A stretch of 64,000 bases of DNA from Paucidesulfovibrio sp036541255 (GTDB lineage Bacteria; Desulfobacterota; Desulfovibrionia; Desulfovibrionales; Desulfovibrionaceae). The DNA is taken from the NCBI GenBank assembly GCA_036541255.1, contig JAZHDD010000023.1, positions 1-64,000 on the forward strand. Direction: 5' to 3'. Positions 33,987 through 43,719 of the stretch are shown here, in pieces. The notes beneath the pieces were generated by a model. The model was not told the origin of the DNA. It saw nothing but the letters and a program-made list of their open reading frames with translations, and did no database searches. Every line of letters starts with the position of its first letter. Within the stretch, counting starts at the first letter, position 1. The position numbers were made by a program, and so were the translations under genes.

Positions 33987-36065
33987 ATGCCGCTGCGCAG
34001 CATACCCGTATTTTGCTACCACGACGTAAGCCCCGCGGGCGGCCTTGCGCCCGAACGGTTTTGCGAACATCTCGACGCCATGCAGGATACGGGCTACCGC
34101 ACCGTCACGGCCCTGCAACTTTACACAGCCGTGCTCGGCGGCGCGCCCCTGCCCAAGCGAAGCGTGGTCCTGACCTTTGACGACGGGCACCTGAGCAACT
34201 TCCTGCGCGCCGCCCCGGAGCTGGAGAAACGAGGCATGACCGGCGTATTTTTCGCGCTCACGGATTTCGTGATCCCCGGCCCGATCCGGACACTGGACTC
34301 CGCCCCCGCGGACAAACCCATGCCCGATTGCTTTCGAGACGCGCTAACAATCTCTGATTACTCGCAATTCATTAACGAGAGTGAGGTCGCCGCCCTGCTT
34401 TCCGCCGGCCATGAAGTGTATGCGCACGGTGCGCGCCACCAGGGCTGCTTCCGCACCCTTCACCCGCTGCTGACCCTGGCTTCGCGCAGGGCACACTGGG
34501 CCAGCTGGGGCATCTATCCCAGGCCCATGGACTGCCTGCCCACCTTCGAAGTGGGCAGCGCCTACGTTTACGACGGCTACTGGCCCCAAGACGACGGAAG
34601 GACACCGGTCATGCGCCGCCGCAGCGAGACCGAGCGTCTGACGTTCTGCCGCCGGGATTTCAAGCGCAGCCTGGAACGCATCCGCGAACTCAACGGGTCG
34701 GATGTGCAGCTGTTCTGCTGGCCCTGGGGCCAGTTCGACACATCAGCTGAAAAGGAGCTGCGCACGGCAGGCTTTCAGGGCGCCTTCACCCTGGAGCGCG
34801 GCCCCAACACGCGCGGCACGAGCCCGTTCCGGCTGAACCGCATCGGCGTGGCCGCAGGCAAGGACGGACGCTGGATCGTTTCGCGCCTGCGCATGTATTC
34901 CAACAGTATCAGCGCCGGAATTTGTTTCAAAAAACTGCACAAAAAACCGGAGCTGCGCAGTGTGCTCCTGGTCACGGACTCGGAAAAGATTTCCGGGGGC
35001 AGCCGCCAGTTGATCAACAACGCCAAGGCGCTGCACGACCTGGGCCTGGACGTGAGCGTGGCCGTGCCCACAGCCTCGCCCATTGCCGAAGCCCTGCCCC
35101 AGGGGGTCCGCGTCGAGCGTTTCGACCAGTTCCGCAAGCTTTTTGCCGCAGCGGCCTTTTTGCGCCGCCTTTGCCGCGACGCCCGGGTGGATGTGGTCCA
35201 CACCTTTCACAACAAGGCCTACAAGCCAGCAATCCTGGCCAGGCTCTGGAGCGGTTTGACCGGCAGGGGCTTTCGGCTGTTCATCAACCGGGGCGTGATC
35301 TTCAAGGCCAACATGCTCTTCGGACTCTGGGCGCGGCTGGCCAGCGGCATGGTGGTCAATTCCCTGGCCTGCGCCGAATCCCTGCGCCGCCTGGGCGTGC
35401 CTGTGCGCCGCCTGAACGTGGTGCACAACTCTTTCCTGCCCGAAGGGCCGACGCCGCCCGACCGCGCTGCTCGAAAAAAACGCGGCCTGCGCGTACTCTA
35501 TCTGGGCAACGAGGCTCCGGCCAAGGGCCTGGACGTTTTTCTGGACGCCGTATCCAGCTATTGCGACCGCTTTGACGCCCGCGACACGGAATTCGTAGTG
35601 GCCGGTGCGCGCCGCCTGCATCCCTTTTTGAGGCGTCTTGCCCCGGACGTGGCCGCCCGCGTGCACGACGCAGGCGTACTGCCCCATGCCGACGTGCTGG
35701 AAACCCTGGCCCACGCGGACATGCTGGTGATCTCCTCGCGCCAGGAAAGCCTGCCCAACGTGCTTTTGGAAGCGTTCCATTACGGCCTGCCCGTTGTCTG
35801 CACCCGCGTGGGCGGCATTCCCGAACTTGTCGCGGAAGGCCAGGGCGGCTTGCTCTGCGCGGCAGAAGATGCGGTTTGCCTTGCGGAAAAAATCAGATAC
35901 CTTGCGGAAAACCGCGATGAACGCCTGCGCATGGGCCTGTTCAATCAGAAACTCGTGCATGAACGCCTGGACAACCGTACCAAGGGACTCAAGCTGCTGG
36001 CGGTGTATCACGGCGACTTCGTGACCACGGCGCCCAAGGCCCCGCGCCGCCCCAAAGCGGACTGA
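33987..36065 (+). CDS. Polysaccharide deacetylase-glycosyltransferase (GT4) fusion
   Basis: A 692-residue two-domain protein. Residues 1 to about 305 are a NodB-type deacetylase: FCYHDVSP start, catalytic TFDDG, and the metal His pair in YAHGARHQ. Residues about 320-680 are a GT-B glycosyltransferase of family 4: GGSRQLINNAKAL, then LYLGNEAPAKGLDVF and the ESLPNVLLE motif with GGIPELV. Deacetylation and sugar transfer appear joined in one cytoplasmic chain. It starts 1 bp after the SGNH gene, and a GT2 gene follows after 29 bp. The glycan made is unknown. Confidence 0.92.
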   Translation: MPLRSIPVFCYHDVSPAGGLAPERFCEHLDAMQDTGYRTVTALQLYTAVLGGAPLPKRSVVLTFDDGHLSNFLRAAPELEKRGMTGVFFALTDFVIPGPIRTLDSAPADKPMPDCFRDALTISDYSQFINESEVAALLSAGHEVYAHGARHQGCFRTLHPLLTLASRRAHWASWGIYPRPMDCLPTFEVGSAYVYDGYWPQDDGRTPVMRRRSETERLTFCRRDFKRSLERIRELNGSDVQLFCWPWGQFDTSAEKELRTAGFQGAFTLERGPNTRGTSPFRLNRIGVAAGKDGRWIVSRLRMYSNSISAGICFKKLHKKPELRSVLLVTDSEKISGGSRQLINNAKALHDLGLDVSVAVPTASPIAEALPQGVRVERFDQFRKLFAAAAFLRRLCRDARVDVVHTFHNKAYKPAILARLWSGLTGRGFRLFINRGVIFKANMLFGLWARLASGMVVNSLACAESLRRLGVPVRRLNVVHNSFLPEGPTPPDRAARKKRGLRVLYLGNEAPAKGLDVFLDAVSSYCDRFDARDTEFVVAGARRLHPFLRRLAPDVAARVHDAGVLPHADVLETLAHADMLVISSRQESLPNVLLEAFHYGLPVVCTRVGGIPELVAEGQGGLLCAAEDAVCLAEKIRYLAENRDERLRMGLFNQKLVHERLDNRTKGLKLLAVYHGDFVTTAPKAPRRPKAD

Positions 36066-36094
36066 TCCACACACGCACTTCCCCGGAGGAGCGC

Positions 36095-37786
36095 ATGGCC
36101 CCCGATCTCCACGCCCTGTTCCAGGCCTTGCCCCAGGCCGCGCAAGACCGGCTCGCCATCGGCTCCACCGGCATGCTGCACTTGCTGGAAACCGCGGGTT
36201 GTTGCCTGGCTCAAGGCACCGCCAACCCAGCCGCGCTGGACACCGGAGCGGACATGCTGCTCTCGGCCCTGGGCATGAGTCCCTTGTCCGGCCAATTGGC
36301 CAGCCAGATTCTGCATTGGCCCGGCCTTGCCGATCGGCTCGAACCGAAGCAGCGAGCGCTTCTCAAGACCTTGGACCAGGGTTGGAAACGGCCAGAAAAC
36401 CTTTCCTATTTCCAGCGGCTGGCCGCCCACCGGGACATGGTCAAGCTGCGGCGTTTCCTGGAAGGCCGACTGCAAGAGGACGAAAATAATCTTTTCTGGC
36501 GGGAACAGGCTTTGGTTCTGGCCCAAGTGGAAGGCGACCCGGATTTTGCGCGGTTCGCCCTGGACCACGGCTGCGTCAATGCGCTCGGTCCCCTGTCCGC
36601 CGCTGCCCTGCGCCTGGTCGAATACCACGCGGACAATCACGAAGCGGCCATGGAGCTGGCCGAACAATGCGCGCCTGTTTTGGGAACGGGCGCGGCCGCC
36701 TCGTTCCGGGCCGAATCCCTGCTGGCACTAGGCGAACGTCAGGAAGGGCTGGACGCCCTGCTCGATTCCCTGACCGCTTCTCCCTGGCGCACCAATTCCC
36801 TGCTGCGCGCCCACGACCTCTTGCACGGCCTGGACTCGGCCTGCGCGCCCCTGCGCGGACAGGTGGAAATCCTGCTCTACACCTGGAACAAGGCCGACGA
36901 CCTGGACGCGGCCCTGCTGGCCCTGGCCGGTTCGGACCTGGGATTGGCGCGCATCACGGCCCTGAACAACGGCTCCACGGACCACACCGCCCGCGTGCTG
37001 GCCAAATGGCAGACCGAATTTGGCCGCGACCGGCTACGCATCGTGGAACTGCCCGTGAACATCGGCGCACCTGCCGCGCGCAACTGGCTGGCCCACAGCG
37101 AGGCCGCCGACGCTGACCTGCTGGTCTATCTGGACGACGATGCCCTGGTGCCGCCCGACTGGCTCGGCCGGTTCGGGACGGCCATGCAGCGCTATCCCGA
37201 GGCCGGAGTCTGGGGCTGCCGCGTGGTGGACGATGCCCAGCCTTACATGCTCCAGTCCGTGGATTACCATCTGCTGCCGCACGGCAACCCCAAAGGCGAC
37301 GTTGCGTCCGGACCGGATCTGGCCTGCCTCGAACCGCATCCCATCAAACTTTCCAACCTGCATCTCCAAGGCTCGGATCAGGGCCAGTTCAGCTATCTGC
37401 GGCCCTGCGCCTCGGTCACGGGCTGCTGTCACCTGTTCCGCAAGGACCGCTTCCTGGAAACCGGCGACTTTTCCCTGTTCCTCTCCCCGTCCCAATACGA
37501 CGACATGGAGCGCGACCTGCGCATGCTCGCGAGCGGACGGCTGGCCGTGTATCAGGGCCATTTGCGCGTGCGCCACAGAAAACGCACGGGCAGCGTGACC
37601 ATGGCCCCCGGAGCCGAAGGGGCCAATGCCCTGGGCAACCGCTACAAGATGCAGGTTATGCACGGCCTGCGGGAAATGGACGAGGCCGCGCTCCGCGAAC
37701 GCCAGACGCTGTTGGACGATCTGTACGGCAAGCGGCGCGGGGTGCAGGAAGCCCTGGAGCAGCGATGCGCGGCAGAGCAAGACTGA
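36095..37786 (+). CDS. GT2-family glycosyltransferase with helical N-terminal domain
   Basis: A 563-residue protein. The first 260 residues are mostly helical, with repeats of roughly TPR-like character (EHADNHEAAMELAEQ region). Residues about 265-500 are a family 2 glycosyltransferase: EILLYTWNKADDL, NNGSTDHTARVLAKW and the DxD metal motif in YLDDDALVP. A charged tail follows. It is the third gene of the surface-glycan cluster, with GGAGGAGCGC before the ATG. The photolyase gene overlaps its end by 22 bp. Confidence 0.88.
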   Translation: MAPDLHALFQALPQAAQDRLAIGSTGMLHLLETAGCCLAQGTANPAALDTGADMLLSALGMSPLSGQLASQILHWPGLADRLEPKQRALLKTLDQGWKRPENLSYFQRLAAHRDMVKLRRFLEGRLQEDENNLFWREQALVLAQVEGDPDFARFALDHGCVNALGPLSAAALRLVEYHADNHEAAMELAEQCAPVLGTGAAASFRAESLLALGERQEGLDALLDSLTASPWRTNSLLRAHDLLHGLDSACAPLRGQVEILLYTWNKADDLDAALLALAGSDLGLARITALNNGSTDHTARVLAKWQTEFGRDRLRIVELPVNIGAPAARNWLAHSEAADADLLVYLDDDALVPPDWLGRFGTAMQRYPEAGVWGCRVVDDAQPYMLQSVDYHLLPHGNPKGDVASGPDLACLEPHPIKLSNLHLQGSDQGQFSYLRPCASVTGCCHLFRKDRFLETGDFSLFLSPSQYDDMERDLRMLASGRLAVYQGHLRVRHRKRTGSVTMAPGAEGANALGNRYKMQVMHGLREMDEAALRERQTLLDDLYGKRRGVQEALEQRCAAEQD

Positions 37787-39180
37787 TCAGGAAGGCTTCC
37801 GATGCGGTCCGGGACTCCGCTCCCGTGCTGCACTGGATGCGCCGTGAGTTCCGCTGCTCGGACAACCCCGGCCTGCTCTTTGCGCGGGAACTGGCCGCGT
37901 CCGGTAAAGCACCCCTGGGCGTGGTCATCTGCCTGCCCGAAACGAAGGAACTGCCCGGCCTGCGCCAGCTCCGTTTCCTGCTCGACGGCCTGCCCCCCTT
38001 GGAAACACGCTTGCGAGAACTCGGCATCCCCTTGTTCCTGCGCATCGGCCCGCCCGCCGATGAGCTGGGCAAGTTGCTCCGCGAAACAGGCGCGGGCACG
38101 CTGACCACGGATTTCGATCCGCTGCGGCCGGCCCAGAACCATGTGCAGCGCCTTTGCAGCCTTACGGACGCGGCCATTTGGGAGGTGGACAGCCGAAACA
38201 TCGTGCCCTGCTGGCTTGCCTCGGACAAGAAAGAATACATGGCCCGGACCATCCGACCCAAAATCCACCGCCGACTGCCGGAATTCCTGTTGGAGCCGCC
38301 CCGGCTGCTGCCCGCCCCCAAACCCTGGCCCGGACCAGTGCCGCACACGGACTGGGCCAGAGCCTTAACGCATGCGGCCACGGCCTACCCCGCGCCCCCC
38401 GTGAACTGGATTCTTCCGGCAGATCGCAACACGCTTCCCGGCGAAGACGAAGCGCAGCGGCGACTGCGGGATTTCTGCACGCACAGGTTGCACGGCTACG
38501 CCCTGAACCGCAACGATCCGGTCAAGGATGCGTCCTCGCGCCTCTCGCCCTGGCTGCATTTCGGATTTCTCTCCTCCCTGCGCGCGGCCCTGGCCGTCAT
38601 CGACCATCCCGCTGACTGGCCGGACGCCAGGGACGACAAGGACGCCTTGCTGGAAGAGCTCATAGTGCGCCGTGAGCTTTCCGACAACTTCTGCCTTTAC
38701 GAGCCGGGCTATGACAGCCTGGATGCCTGCGCGAACTGGGCCCGGGCCACATTGGACAAGCACCGGGACGACAGGCGCGCATTCCTATATGATAGGGACG
38801 CGCTGGAACAGGGGCGCACGCACCAGCCCTTGTGGAACGCGGCTCAGCGCCAGCTCGTGGATACGGGCTTTCTGCACGGCTACATGCGCATGTATTGGGC
38901 CAAAAAGATACTGGAATGGAGCGCGTCCCCGGAAGAGGCGCTGGCAACGGTAATCGCGCTCAACGACCGCTGGTCCCTGGACGGCATGGATTCGAACGGC
39001 TACGCGGGCGCGGCCTGGAGCGTTTGCGGGGTGCATGACAGAGGCTGGGCTGAACGCCCGGTGTACGGCACTATCCGGTACATGAACTCCAACGGCGCCC
39101 GCCGCAAGTTCGATGCGACCGAATACGTCCGCTGCCATGCCGGACCGGAGCAGGCCGAGCAATTCGCGGTCCGTCGCTGA
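37765..39180 (+). CDS. phr: Class II CPD photolyase
   Basis: A 471-residue flavoenzyme that repairs cyclobutane pyrimidine dimers with light. It follows the class II pattern: VLHWMRREFRCSDNPGLL start, DFDPLRPAQNHV, SRLSPWLHFGFLSS, ELSDNFCLYEPGY, and the C-terminal block YMRMYWAKKILEW with DGMDSNGYAGAAWSVCGVHDRGW. Class II enzymes are patchy in bacteria. The ATG at 37765 lies within the end of the GT2 gene, so the two may be co-translated; a later in-frame start is possible. Confidence 0.95.
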   Translation: MRGRARLIRKASDAVRDSAPVLHWMRREFRCSDNPGLLFARELAASGKAPLGVVICLPETKELPGLRQLRFLLDGLPPLETRLRELGIPLFLRIGPPADELGKLLRETGAGTLTTDFDPLRPAQNHVQRLCSLTDAAIWEVDSRNIVPCWLASDKKEYMARTIRPKIHRRLPEFLLEPPRLLPAPKPWPGPVPHTDWARALTHAATAYPAPPVNWILPADRNTLPGEDEAQRRLRDFCTHRLHGYALNRNDPVKDASSRLSPWLHFGFLSSLRAALAVIDHPADWPDARDDKDALLEELIVRRELSDNFCLYEPGYDSLDACANWARATLDKHRDDRRAFLYDRDALEQGRTHQPLWNAAQRQLVDTGFLHGYMRMYWAKKILEWSASPEEALATVIALNDRWSLDGMDSNGYAGAAWSVCGVHDRGWAERPVYGTIRYMNSNGARRKFDATEYVRCHAGPEQAEQFAVRR

Positions 39181-39207
39181 ACATAAAAATGGTTTCGAAT
39201 CAGATCG

Positions 39208-40551
39208 TCATCTACCGCGCTTGCCCATCTGCTCACGCAGGCGCAACGCTTTGGCATTCTTGGGATTGGCTTCCAGGGCGTCCTTGACGAACTCTTCGGC
39301 CCGGCGCAGGCTGCCCGCGCTGAAAAAGACATTGGCCAGATTGTAGCTGATCGTATCACTGCCCTTGTGCAGTTCGGGATTGATGCTCAGGGCGCGGCTG
39401 AAGCAGTTCACGGCGTCGGCTGTGCGCCCGCCTTCGAAGTAGGCCGCCCCCATGTTGTAATGCAGATTTTCGTCATCCGGCGCGATCTTCAGGGCCTTGC
39501 GGTAATTATCCACGGCCTGTTCCCATTTGCCCTGCTGTTTAAGGGCGATGCCCAGCCGGTTGAAGGTTTCCAAATCGGAACGGCTCAGATTTTCGCGCTT
39601 GGCTTCCAGCATCTTGCTCAGATATTTCTCGGCCAGGGCCGGAGAACGTCCCTGCACGTGCTGGGCAATGCTTTCCGCCATGTTTTCAATGATCGTCGAG
39701 GCTTCCCGTGTGGCGCATTCAATGGCCTGATCAAAATACTTTTCCGCGGTTTCCGACTCGCCCTGGCCCAGATGCGCCACTCCGATATCCCGCTTGCGTT
39801 CGGCGTGAAGGGGCGACAGCTTGTCCAGACGCTTGAGGTAGGCGAGGTATTGCTTGTCGTCGACCCCTTTGAAAAAGTCAGCCAGCCGCTTGAGCGGTTC
39901 CATGAACAGCTTGGCGCTCTCGTGCGCCTCCTGATACGCTTCCAGGGCACGGTCGCGCTTGCCCAGGCTGAGAAATGCGTCGCCTTTGAGCATCAATCCC
40001 GTGGGGCTGCCCGGCTTCATCTTCAGTATCTTGTCGCACAGGGGCAGCGCCTTTTCGTACTGCCCGGCGGCGATCAGCCTTTTGGCCAAGTGCACGATCT
40101 CGGTCAGCTTGCCCTGAGGCCGGATGGTGAAGGCCATCTTCTCTATGATGTTGTTGACGGAGGCGGGCTTGGCAATGACGTTGTTGGCTCCGACTTCATA
40201 AAGATAGGCCACGTCTTCGCGCCGCCCTTCGGAAACCAGGGCGATGATCTTGAGCTCGGGATGCTGCGCCTTGAGCGTGGTGATGAAATCAGTGGTCAGC
40301 TTGCCGCGCAGCAGGCCTTCCACGAACAGAAGCACCGGCTGCTTGTTATCGAGCTTGGATTTGAGGGGCTTGACCGCAGCGGCCGGGGAATCAAAGACTT
40401 CCAGGATATCCTGGCGCAAGCCCAGCGTCTTGCTCAAGGTGGCCCGCAAACTCTTTTTAAAGAGTTCGTCATCAGAGACGATGAACACGGAACAATGGAG
40501 TTTCTCCAGATATTCCAGGACGATTCCATCGTAGCGTGCGGTTTGTATCAT
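39208..40551 (-). CDS. Receiver-like domain fused to TPR repeats
   Basis: A 447-residue soluble protein. Residues about 18-145 have a receiver fold (SVFIVSDDELF with acidic pair, VIAKPAS with Lys), but the phospho-acceptor position reads LLFVEGLLRG, Glu where Asp is expected, which can mimic the phosphorylated state. From about 155 to the end there are eight or so TPR repeats (for example YEKALPLCDKILKMKPGS and WEQAVDNYRKALKIAPDD). It probably acts as a scaffold. It is convergent with the photolyase and 137 bp downstream of sppA. Confidence 0.88.
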   Translation of the reverse strand: MIQTARYDGIVLEYLEKLHCSVFIVSDDELFKKSLRATLSKTLGLRQDILEVFDSPAAAVKPLKSKLDNKQPVLLFVEGLLRGKLTTDFITTLKAQHPELKIIALVSEGRREDVAYLYEVGANNVIAKPASVNNIIEKMAFTIRPQGKLTEIVHLAKRLIAAGQYEKALPLCDKILKMKPGSPTGLMLKGDAFLSLGKRDRALEAYQEAHESAKLFMEPLKRLADFFKGVDDKQYLAYLKRLDKLSPLHAERKRDIGVAHLGQGESETAEKYFDQAIECATREASTIIENMAESIAQHVQGRSPALAEKYLSKMLEAKRENLSRSDLETFNRLGIALKQQGKWEQAVDNYRKALKIAPDDENLHYNMGAAYFEGGRTADAVNCFSRALSINPELHKGSDTISYNLANVFFSAGSLRRAEEFVKDALEANPKNAKALRLREQMGKRGR

Positions 40552-40626
40552 CTGAGCTCCCCTGAATCAGCCTACACAATAGCATTTATCGCCGCAACCG
40601 GGGTACAACGTATTCATTGATCTGTA

Positions 40627-40664
40627 GAAAAATAATCAGGCCGCCCGGTTGTACAGGCAGCCTG
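40627..40664 (-). terminator. Intrinsic terminator of the rpsA-sppA transcript
   Basis: On the minus strand CAGGCTGCC pairs with GGCGGCCTG (one G-U) around ten bases and is followed by ATTATTTTTC. It starts about 24 bp after the sppA stop. Confidence 0.85.
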
Positions 40665-40687
40665 ACATATTTCGGCACTGTTGCTGT

Positions 40688-41578
40688 TCATTTGAAAAAA
40701 AAGCGCAACTCCGGAGACAACGCATTCTGCAACGGTTTGGCCAAATCAGCGCCAAGGAGTTGTTGGATAAGAGAAAGCGAATGTTCCGGCCCTTCACGCA
40801 AATTCGGACGTTCGTCCATGCCGCAGCGATCCATGAGCCGGGAAAGCGCGACTTCGTACCCGCCCAGTTCATCCACCAGCCCGGCTTTCCTGGCCTGCCG
40901 CCCGGTAAAGGCGCGTCCGTCCGCAAGGGCCTGGACCTGTTCCTTGCGCATGCCGCGCGCAATAGCCACGTCGGAGACGAACTGGTCATGCATGTCCAGC
41001 ACGATGCTCATGAGCTGCTCATGTTGCTCCGGGGTCAGCTGCTCCAGGTAGGAACCGGCCCCCTTATTCGCCCCCGAGGCCAGAAGCACGCGCCGCAGCC
41101 CCAACTCTCCGGCCAGTTCGCTCGCGTCCACATACTCCATGAGCACGCCTATGCTGCCTGTAAGGCTGCACGGATTGGCCACGATGAGCTCTGCCGGGCA
41201 GGCCGCGTAATACCCTCCGGATGCGGCCATGGAACCGAACGAGGCCACCACGGGCTTGACCCGTTGCAGCTCGCTCACGGCCTGATACAGTTCCTGGGAC
41301 GGCGCCACTGCGCCGCCGGGCGAATCCACGCGCAGCAGCACGCCTTCCACGGACGGATCCTCACGCAACTCGCGCAGATATTCCACCACGTCCGAGCCGT
41401 CCAGGATAAGCCCTTCCAGGTAGGCCACACCCAGAGTGCGCCCCTTGACGCTCTCCATTTTCAGCCCGCGGGAATGAAAAATGGCCGAGGCCCCCAGAAC
41501 GAGGACCACGGCCAGTATCATTAAGGCAAATCCAAACAACAGCGGGTGACGCTGCGAGAACCGAGCTCTAGGCTTCAT
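40688..41578 (-). CDS. sppA: Signal peptide peptidase SppA, short form
   Basis: A 296-residue membrane-anchored serine protease of family S49 that degrades cleaved signal peptides. It has an N-terminal helix (about 14-34), a conserved RVDSPGGAVAPSQEL block, the nucleophile Ser in MAASGGYYAA, and the general-base Lys in GANKGAGSYL. The length fits the single-domain bacterial form. Its ATG overlaps the last 11 bp of rpsA, which suggests coupled translation. Confidence 0.95.
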   Translation of the reverse strand: MKPRARFSQRHPLLFGFALMILAVVLVLGASAIFHSRGLKMESVKGRTLGVAYLEGLILDGSDVVEYLRELREDPSVEGVLLRVDSPGGAVAPSQELYQAVSELQRVKPVVASFGSMAASGGYYAACPAELIVANPCSLTGSIGVLMEYVDASELAGELGLRRVLLASGANKGAGSYLEQLTPEQHEQLMSIVLDMHDQFVSDVAIARGMRKEQVQALADGRAFTGRQARKAGLVDELGGYEVALSRLMDRCGMDERPNLREGPEHSLSLIQQLLGADLAKPLQNALSPELRFFFK

Positions 41579-43388
41579 CCTCGGAGGACTCCTCGGTTTC
41601 CACCGGGGCTTCGGTCACTTCGCCATCGGCTTCCTCGGCAGCGCGAGCTTCCTCGGCGGCCTCAAGCTTCTGGCGCAGCAGGTCGCCCAGGGAGCTGCCC
41701 GCGGATTCCGGAGCGGAGCTGCCGGAATAGGCGCTTTTGGCGGCCGGGCGGCGGCGCTCAGCCTCTTCCGTGAGCTGCTTGATGGACAGGCCGAGACGGC
41801 GCTCGTCCGCAGACACATGGATGACTTTGGCTTCGATGCTGTCGCCTTCCTTATACAGTTCGGAAGGACTCTTGATCTTCTTGCGGCTGATCTCCGAGAC
41901 GTGGACAAGGCCCTCGATGCCTTCCTCCACCTCGACGAACAGGCCGAAGTCGGTGATGTTCGTCACCAGACCGGTGAGCACCTGACCCACGGGGTACTTG
42001 GCAGGCACCTGGGACCAGGGGTCCTCGGCCAGCTGCTTCACGCCCAGGGTGAACTTCTCATTCTCCTTGTCCACGGTCAGGACCTTGGCCTGGACGATGT
42101 CGCCGGCCTTGTAGACTTCGGAAGGATGACGGATCTTCTTGGTCCAGGAGATGTCGGACACGTGAATCAGGCCGTCGATGCCCTCTTCGATGCCGATGAA
42201 CACGCCGAACTCGGTGATGTTCTTGATGGCGCCCTCAAGGATGGTTCCTTCTGGGTACTTCTCGGCCACCACATCCCACGGATTGGGCTTGATCTGCTTC
42301 ATGCCCAGGGAGATGCGCTTCTTCTCGGGATCGACACCGAGGACGACAACCTCAACCTCGTCGCCCACATGCACCATCTGGGAGGGGTGACGCAGCTTGC
42401 GGGTCCAGGACATCTCGGAGATGTGCACCAGACCTTCCACTCCGGTCTCCAGTTCGACAAACGCACCGTAATCGGCCAGGTTCGTAACCGTGCCCACGAT
42501 GCGCTTGCCTTCGGGGTACTTGCCCTCGATGTCGTTCCAGGGGTCGGAAGACAGCTGCTTCAGGCCCAAGGAAACCTTCTGGGAGTCGCGGTCGAAATTG
42601 AGGACCTTGAGCTCCAGTTCGTCGCCCAGCTGCACCATTTCCTTGGGGTGGCGGATGCGCTTCCAGGACATATCGGTGATGTGCAGCAAGCCGTCCAGGC
42701 CGCCGAGGTCCACGAACACGCCGTATTCGGTGATATTCTTGACCTTGCCGGTGACGGTCTGCTCTTCGACCAGGGTCTCCAGCAGCTGTTCGCGCTGTTC
42801 GCCGCGCTGCTCTTCGAGCAAGACCCGGCGGGAGACGATCACGTTGGAGCGACGACGGTTGATCTTGAGAATCTTGAATTCGTATTCCTGGGCGACCAGC
42901 GCGTCCATGTCGGGCACGGGGCGCAGGTCCACGTGGGAACCGGGCAGGAAGGCTTCGACGCCGCCCAGGTCCACGGTGTAGCCGCCCTTGATCCGGCGCA
43001 TGATACGGCCCTTGATGATGCCGTCCTTCTCCTGGACATCTTCCAGGCGGTCAAAGAGCTGCATGCGCTTGGCTTTTTCACGGGAGAGATGGATGGTGCC
43101 TTCGGATTCGTCCTTGCTGGCGACGAAGACATCCACTTTGTCGCCGACGGCCACGGTGACATTACCGTCCGCGTCGAGGAATTCCTCGACCGGAATTTGG
43201 CCCTCGGACTTGAAGTTCACGTCAACAAGGATATGTTCCTTGCCGATCTTCACGACTTCGCCCGAGATGATACTCCCTTCTTCGAGATCCCCGAATTCGG
43301 GGCTCAGGTAGTCCTCGAGCGCCTTTTCAAAACTCATCTCCATTTCTGGAGACTCGGTAGAAACATCCTGTTTGGCAGTTTCTTCCAT
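41568..43388 (-). CDS. rpsA: 30S ribosomal protein S1
   Basis: A 606-residue RNA-binding ribosomal protein that unwinds mRNA at initiation. Six S1 (OB-fold) repeats are visible; the last four share the pattern G-x-V-x-x-[IL]-x-x-[YF]-G-x-F-V-x-[ILV] with HISE/HVSD. The C-terminal tail of about 60 residues is very acidic and Ala-rich. The ATG follows TGGAGGTAACCC. The sppA gene overlaps its end. A leader of up to about 200 nt precedes it, and S1 is known to autoregulate in other bacteria. Confidence 0.97.
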   Translation of the reverse strand: MEETAKQDVSTESPEMEMSFEKALEDYLSPEFGDLEEGSIISGEVVKIGKEHILVDVNFKSEGQIPVEEFLDADGNVTVAVGDKVDVFVASKDESEGTIHLSREKAKRMQLFDRLEDVQEKDGIIKGRIMRRIKGGYTVDLGGVEAFLPGSHVDLRPVPDMDALVAQEYEFKILKINRRRSNVIVSRRVLLEEQRGEQREQLLETLVEEQTVTGKVKNITEYGVFVDLGGLDGLLHITDMSWKRIRHPKEMVQLGDELELKVLNFDRDSQKVSLGLKQLSSDPWNDIEGKYPEGKRIVGTVTNLADYGAFVELETGVEGLVHISEMSWTRKLRHPSQMVHVGDEVEVVVLGVDPEKKRISLGMKQIKPNPWDVVAEKYPEGTILEGAIKNITEFGVFIGIEEGIDGLIHVSDISWTKKIRHPSEVYKAGDIVQAKVLTVDKENEKFTLGVKQLAEDPWSQVPAKYPVGQVLTGLVTNITDFGLFVEVEEGIEGLVHVSEISRKKIKSPSELYKEGDSIEAKVIHVSADERRLGLSIKQLTEEAERRRPAAKSAYSGSSAPESAGSSLGDLLRQKLEAAEEARAAEEADGEVTEAPVETEESSEDEA

Positions 43389-43667
43389 GGGTTACCTCCA
43401 CAACATAACCTCGGACGGTGTATTTTTGCGCCCTTCAGCATCCGGCCCGGTCATCGATCAGGACCTGTTTTCGCCCCGAGGTCGGCGAAGCCCTGAACGG
43501 CCGCTCGGCTCAAGGCCGATGCCTTTTGCTGATGCGCGCGGTTTTTTCGCGTCTGCGCCCCCGCGGGGCGACCTCTACGCGAAGAAGTCGTGAATAGCCG
43601 AAATTGGCTTGTCTGTAAACCGTTTTCCACCTTGACTCCATGCGCGCCAGCACTGCGCCCGTGCGCA
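43389..43667. other. rpsA leader and promoter region
   Basis: The 331-bp gap between rpsA and phoU has no convincing gene. It contains the rpsA ribosome site, a possible promoter at 43591-43619, a GC-rich hairpin CGCCCCCGCGGGGCG near 43554-43570, and at its far end the phoU terminator. Confidence 0.45.
43591..43619 (-). promoter_or_regulatory. Promoter candidate for rpsA
   Basis: On the minus strand: TTTACA (5 of 6), a 17-bp spacer, then TATTCA (3 of 6). The predicted leader would be about 195 nt. Confidence 0.35.
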
Positions 43668-43692
43668 GAAAAACGGCCGCCCTAGGGCGGCC
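43668..43692 (-). terminator. Intrinsic terminator after phoU
   Basis: A perfect 18-base palindrome, GGCCGCCCTAGGGCGGCC, is followed on the minus strand by GTTTTTC. It lies 28 bp after the phoU stop. Confidence 0.88.
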
Positions 43693-43719
43693 TTCCTACG
43701 CTTTCGGCGATATCGGAAA

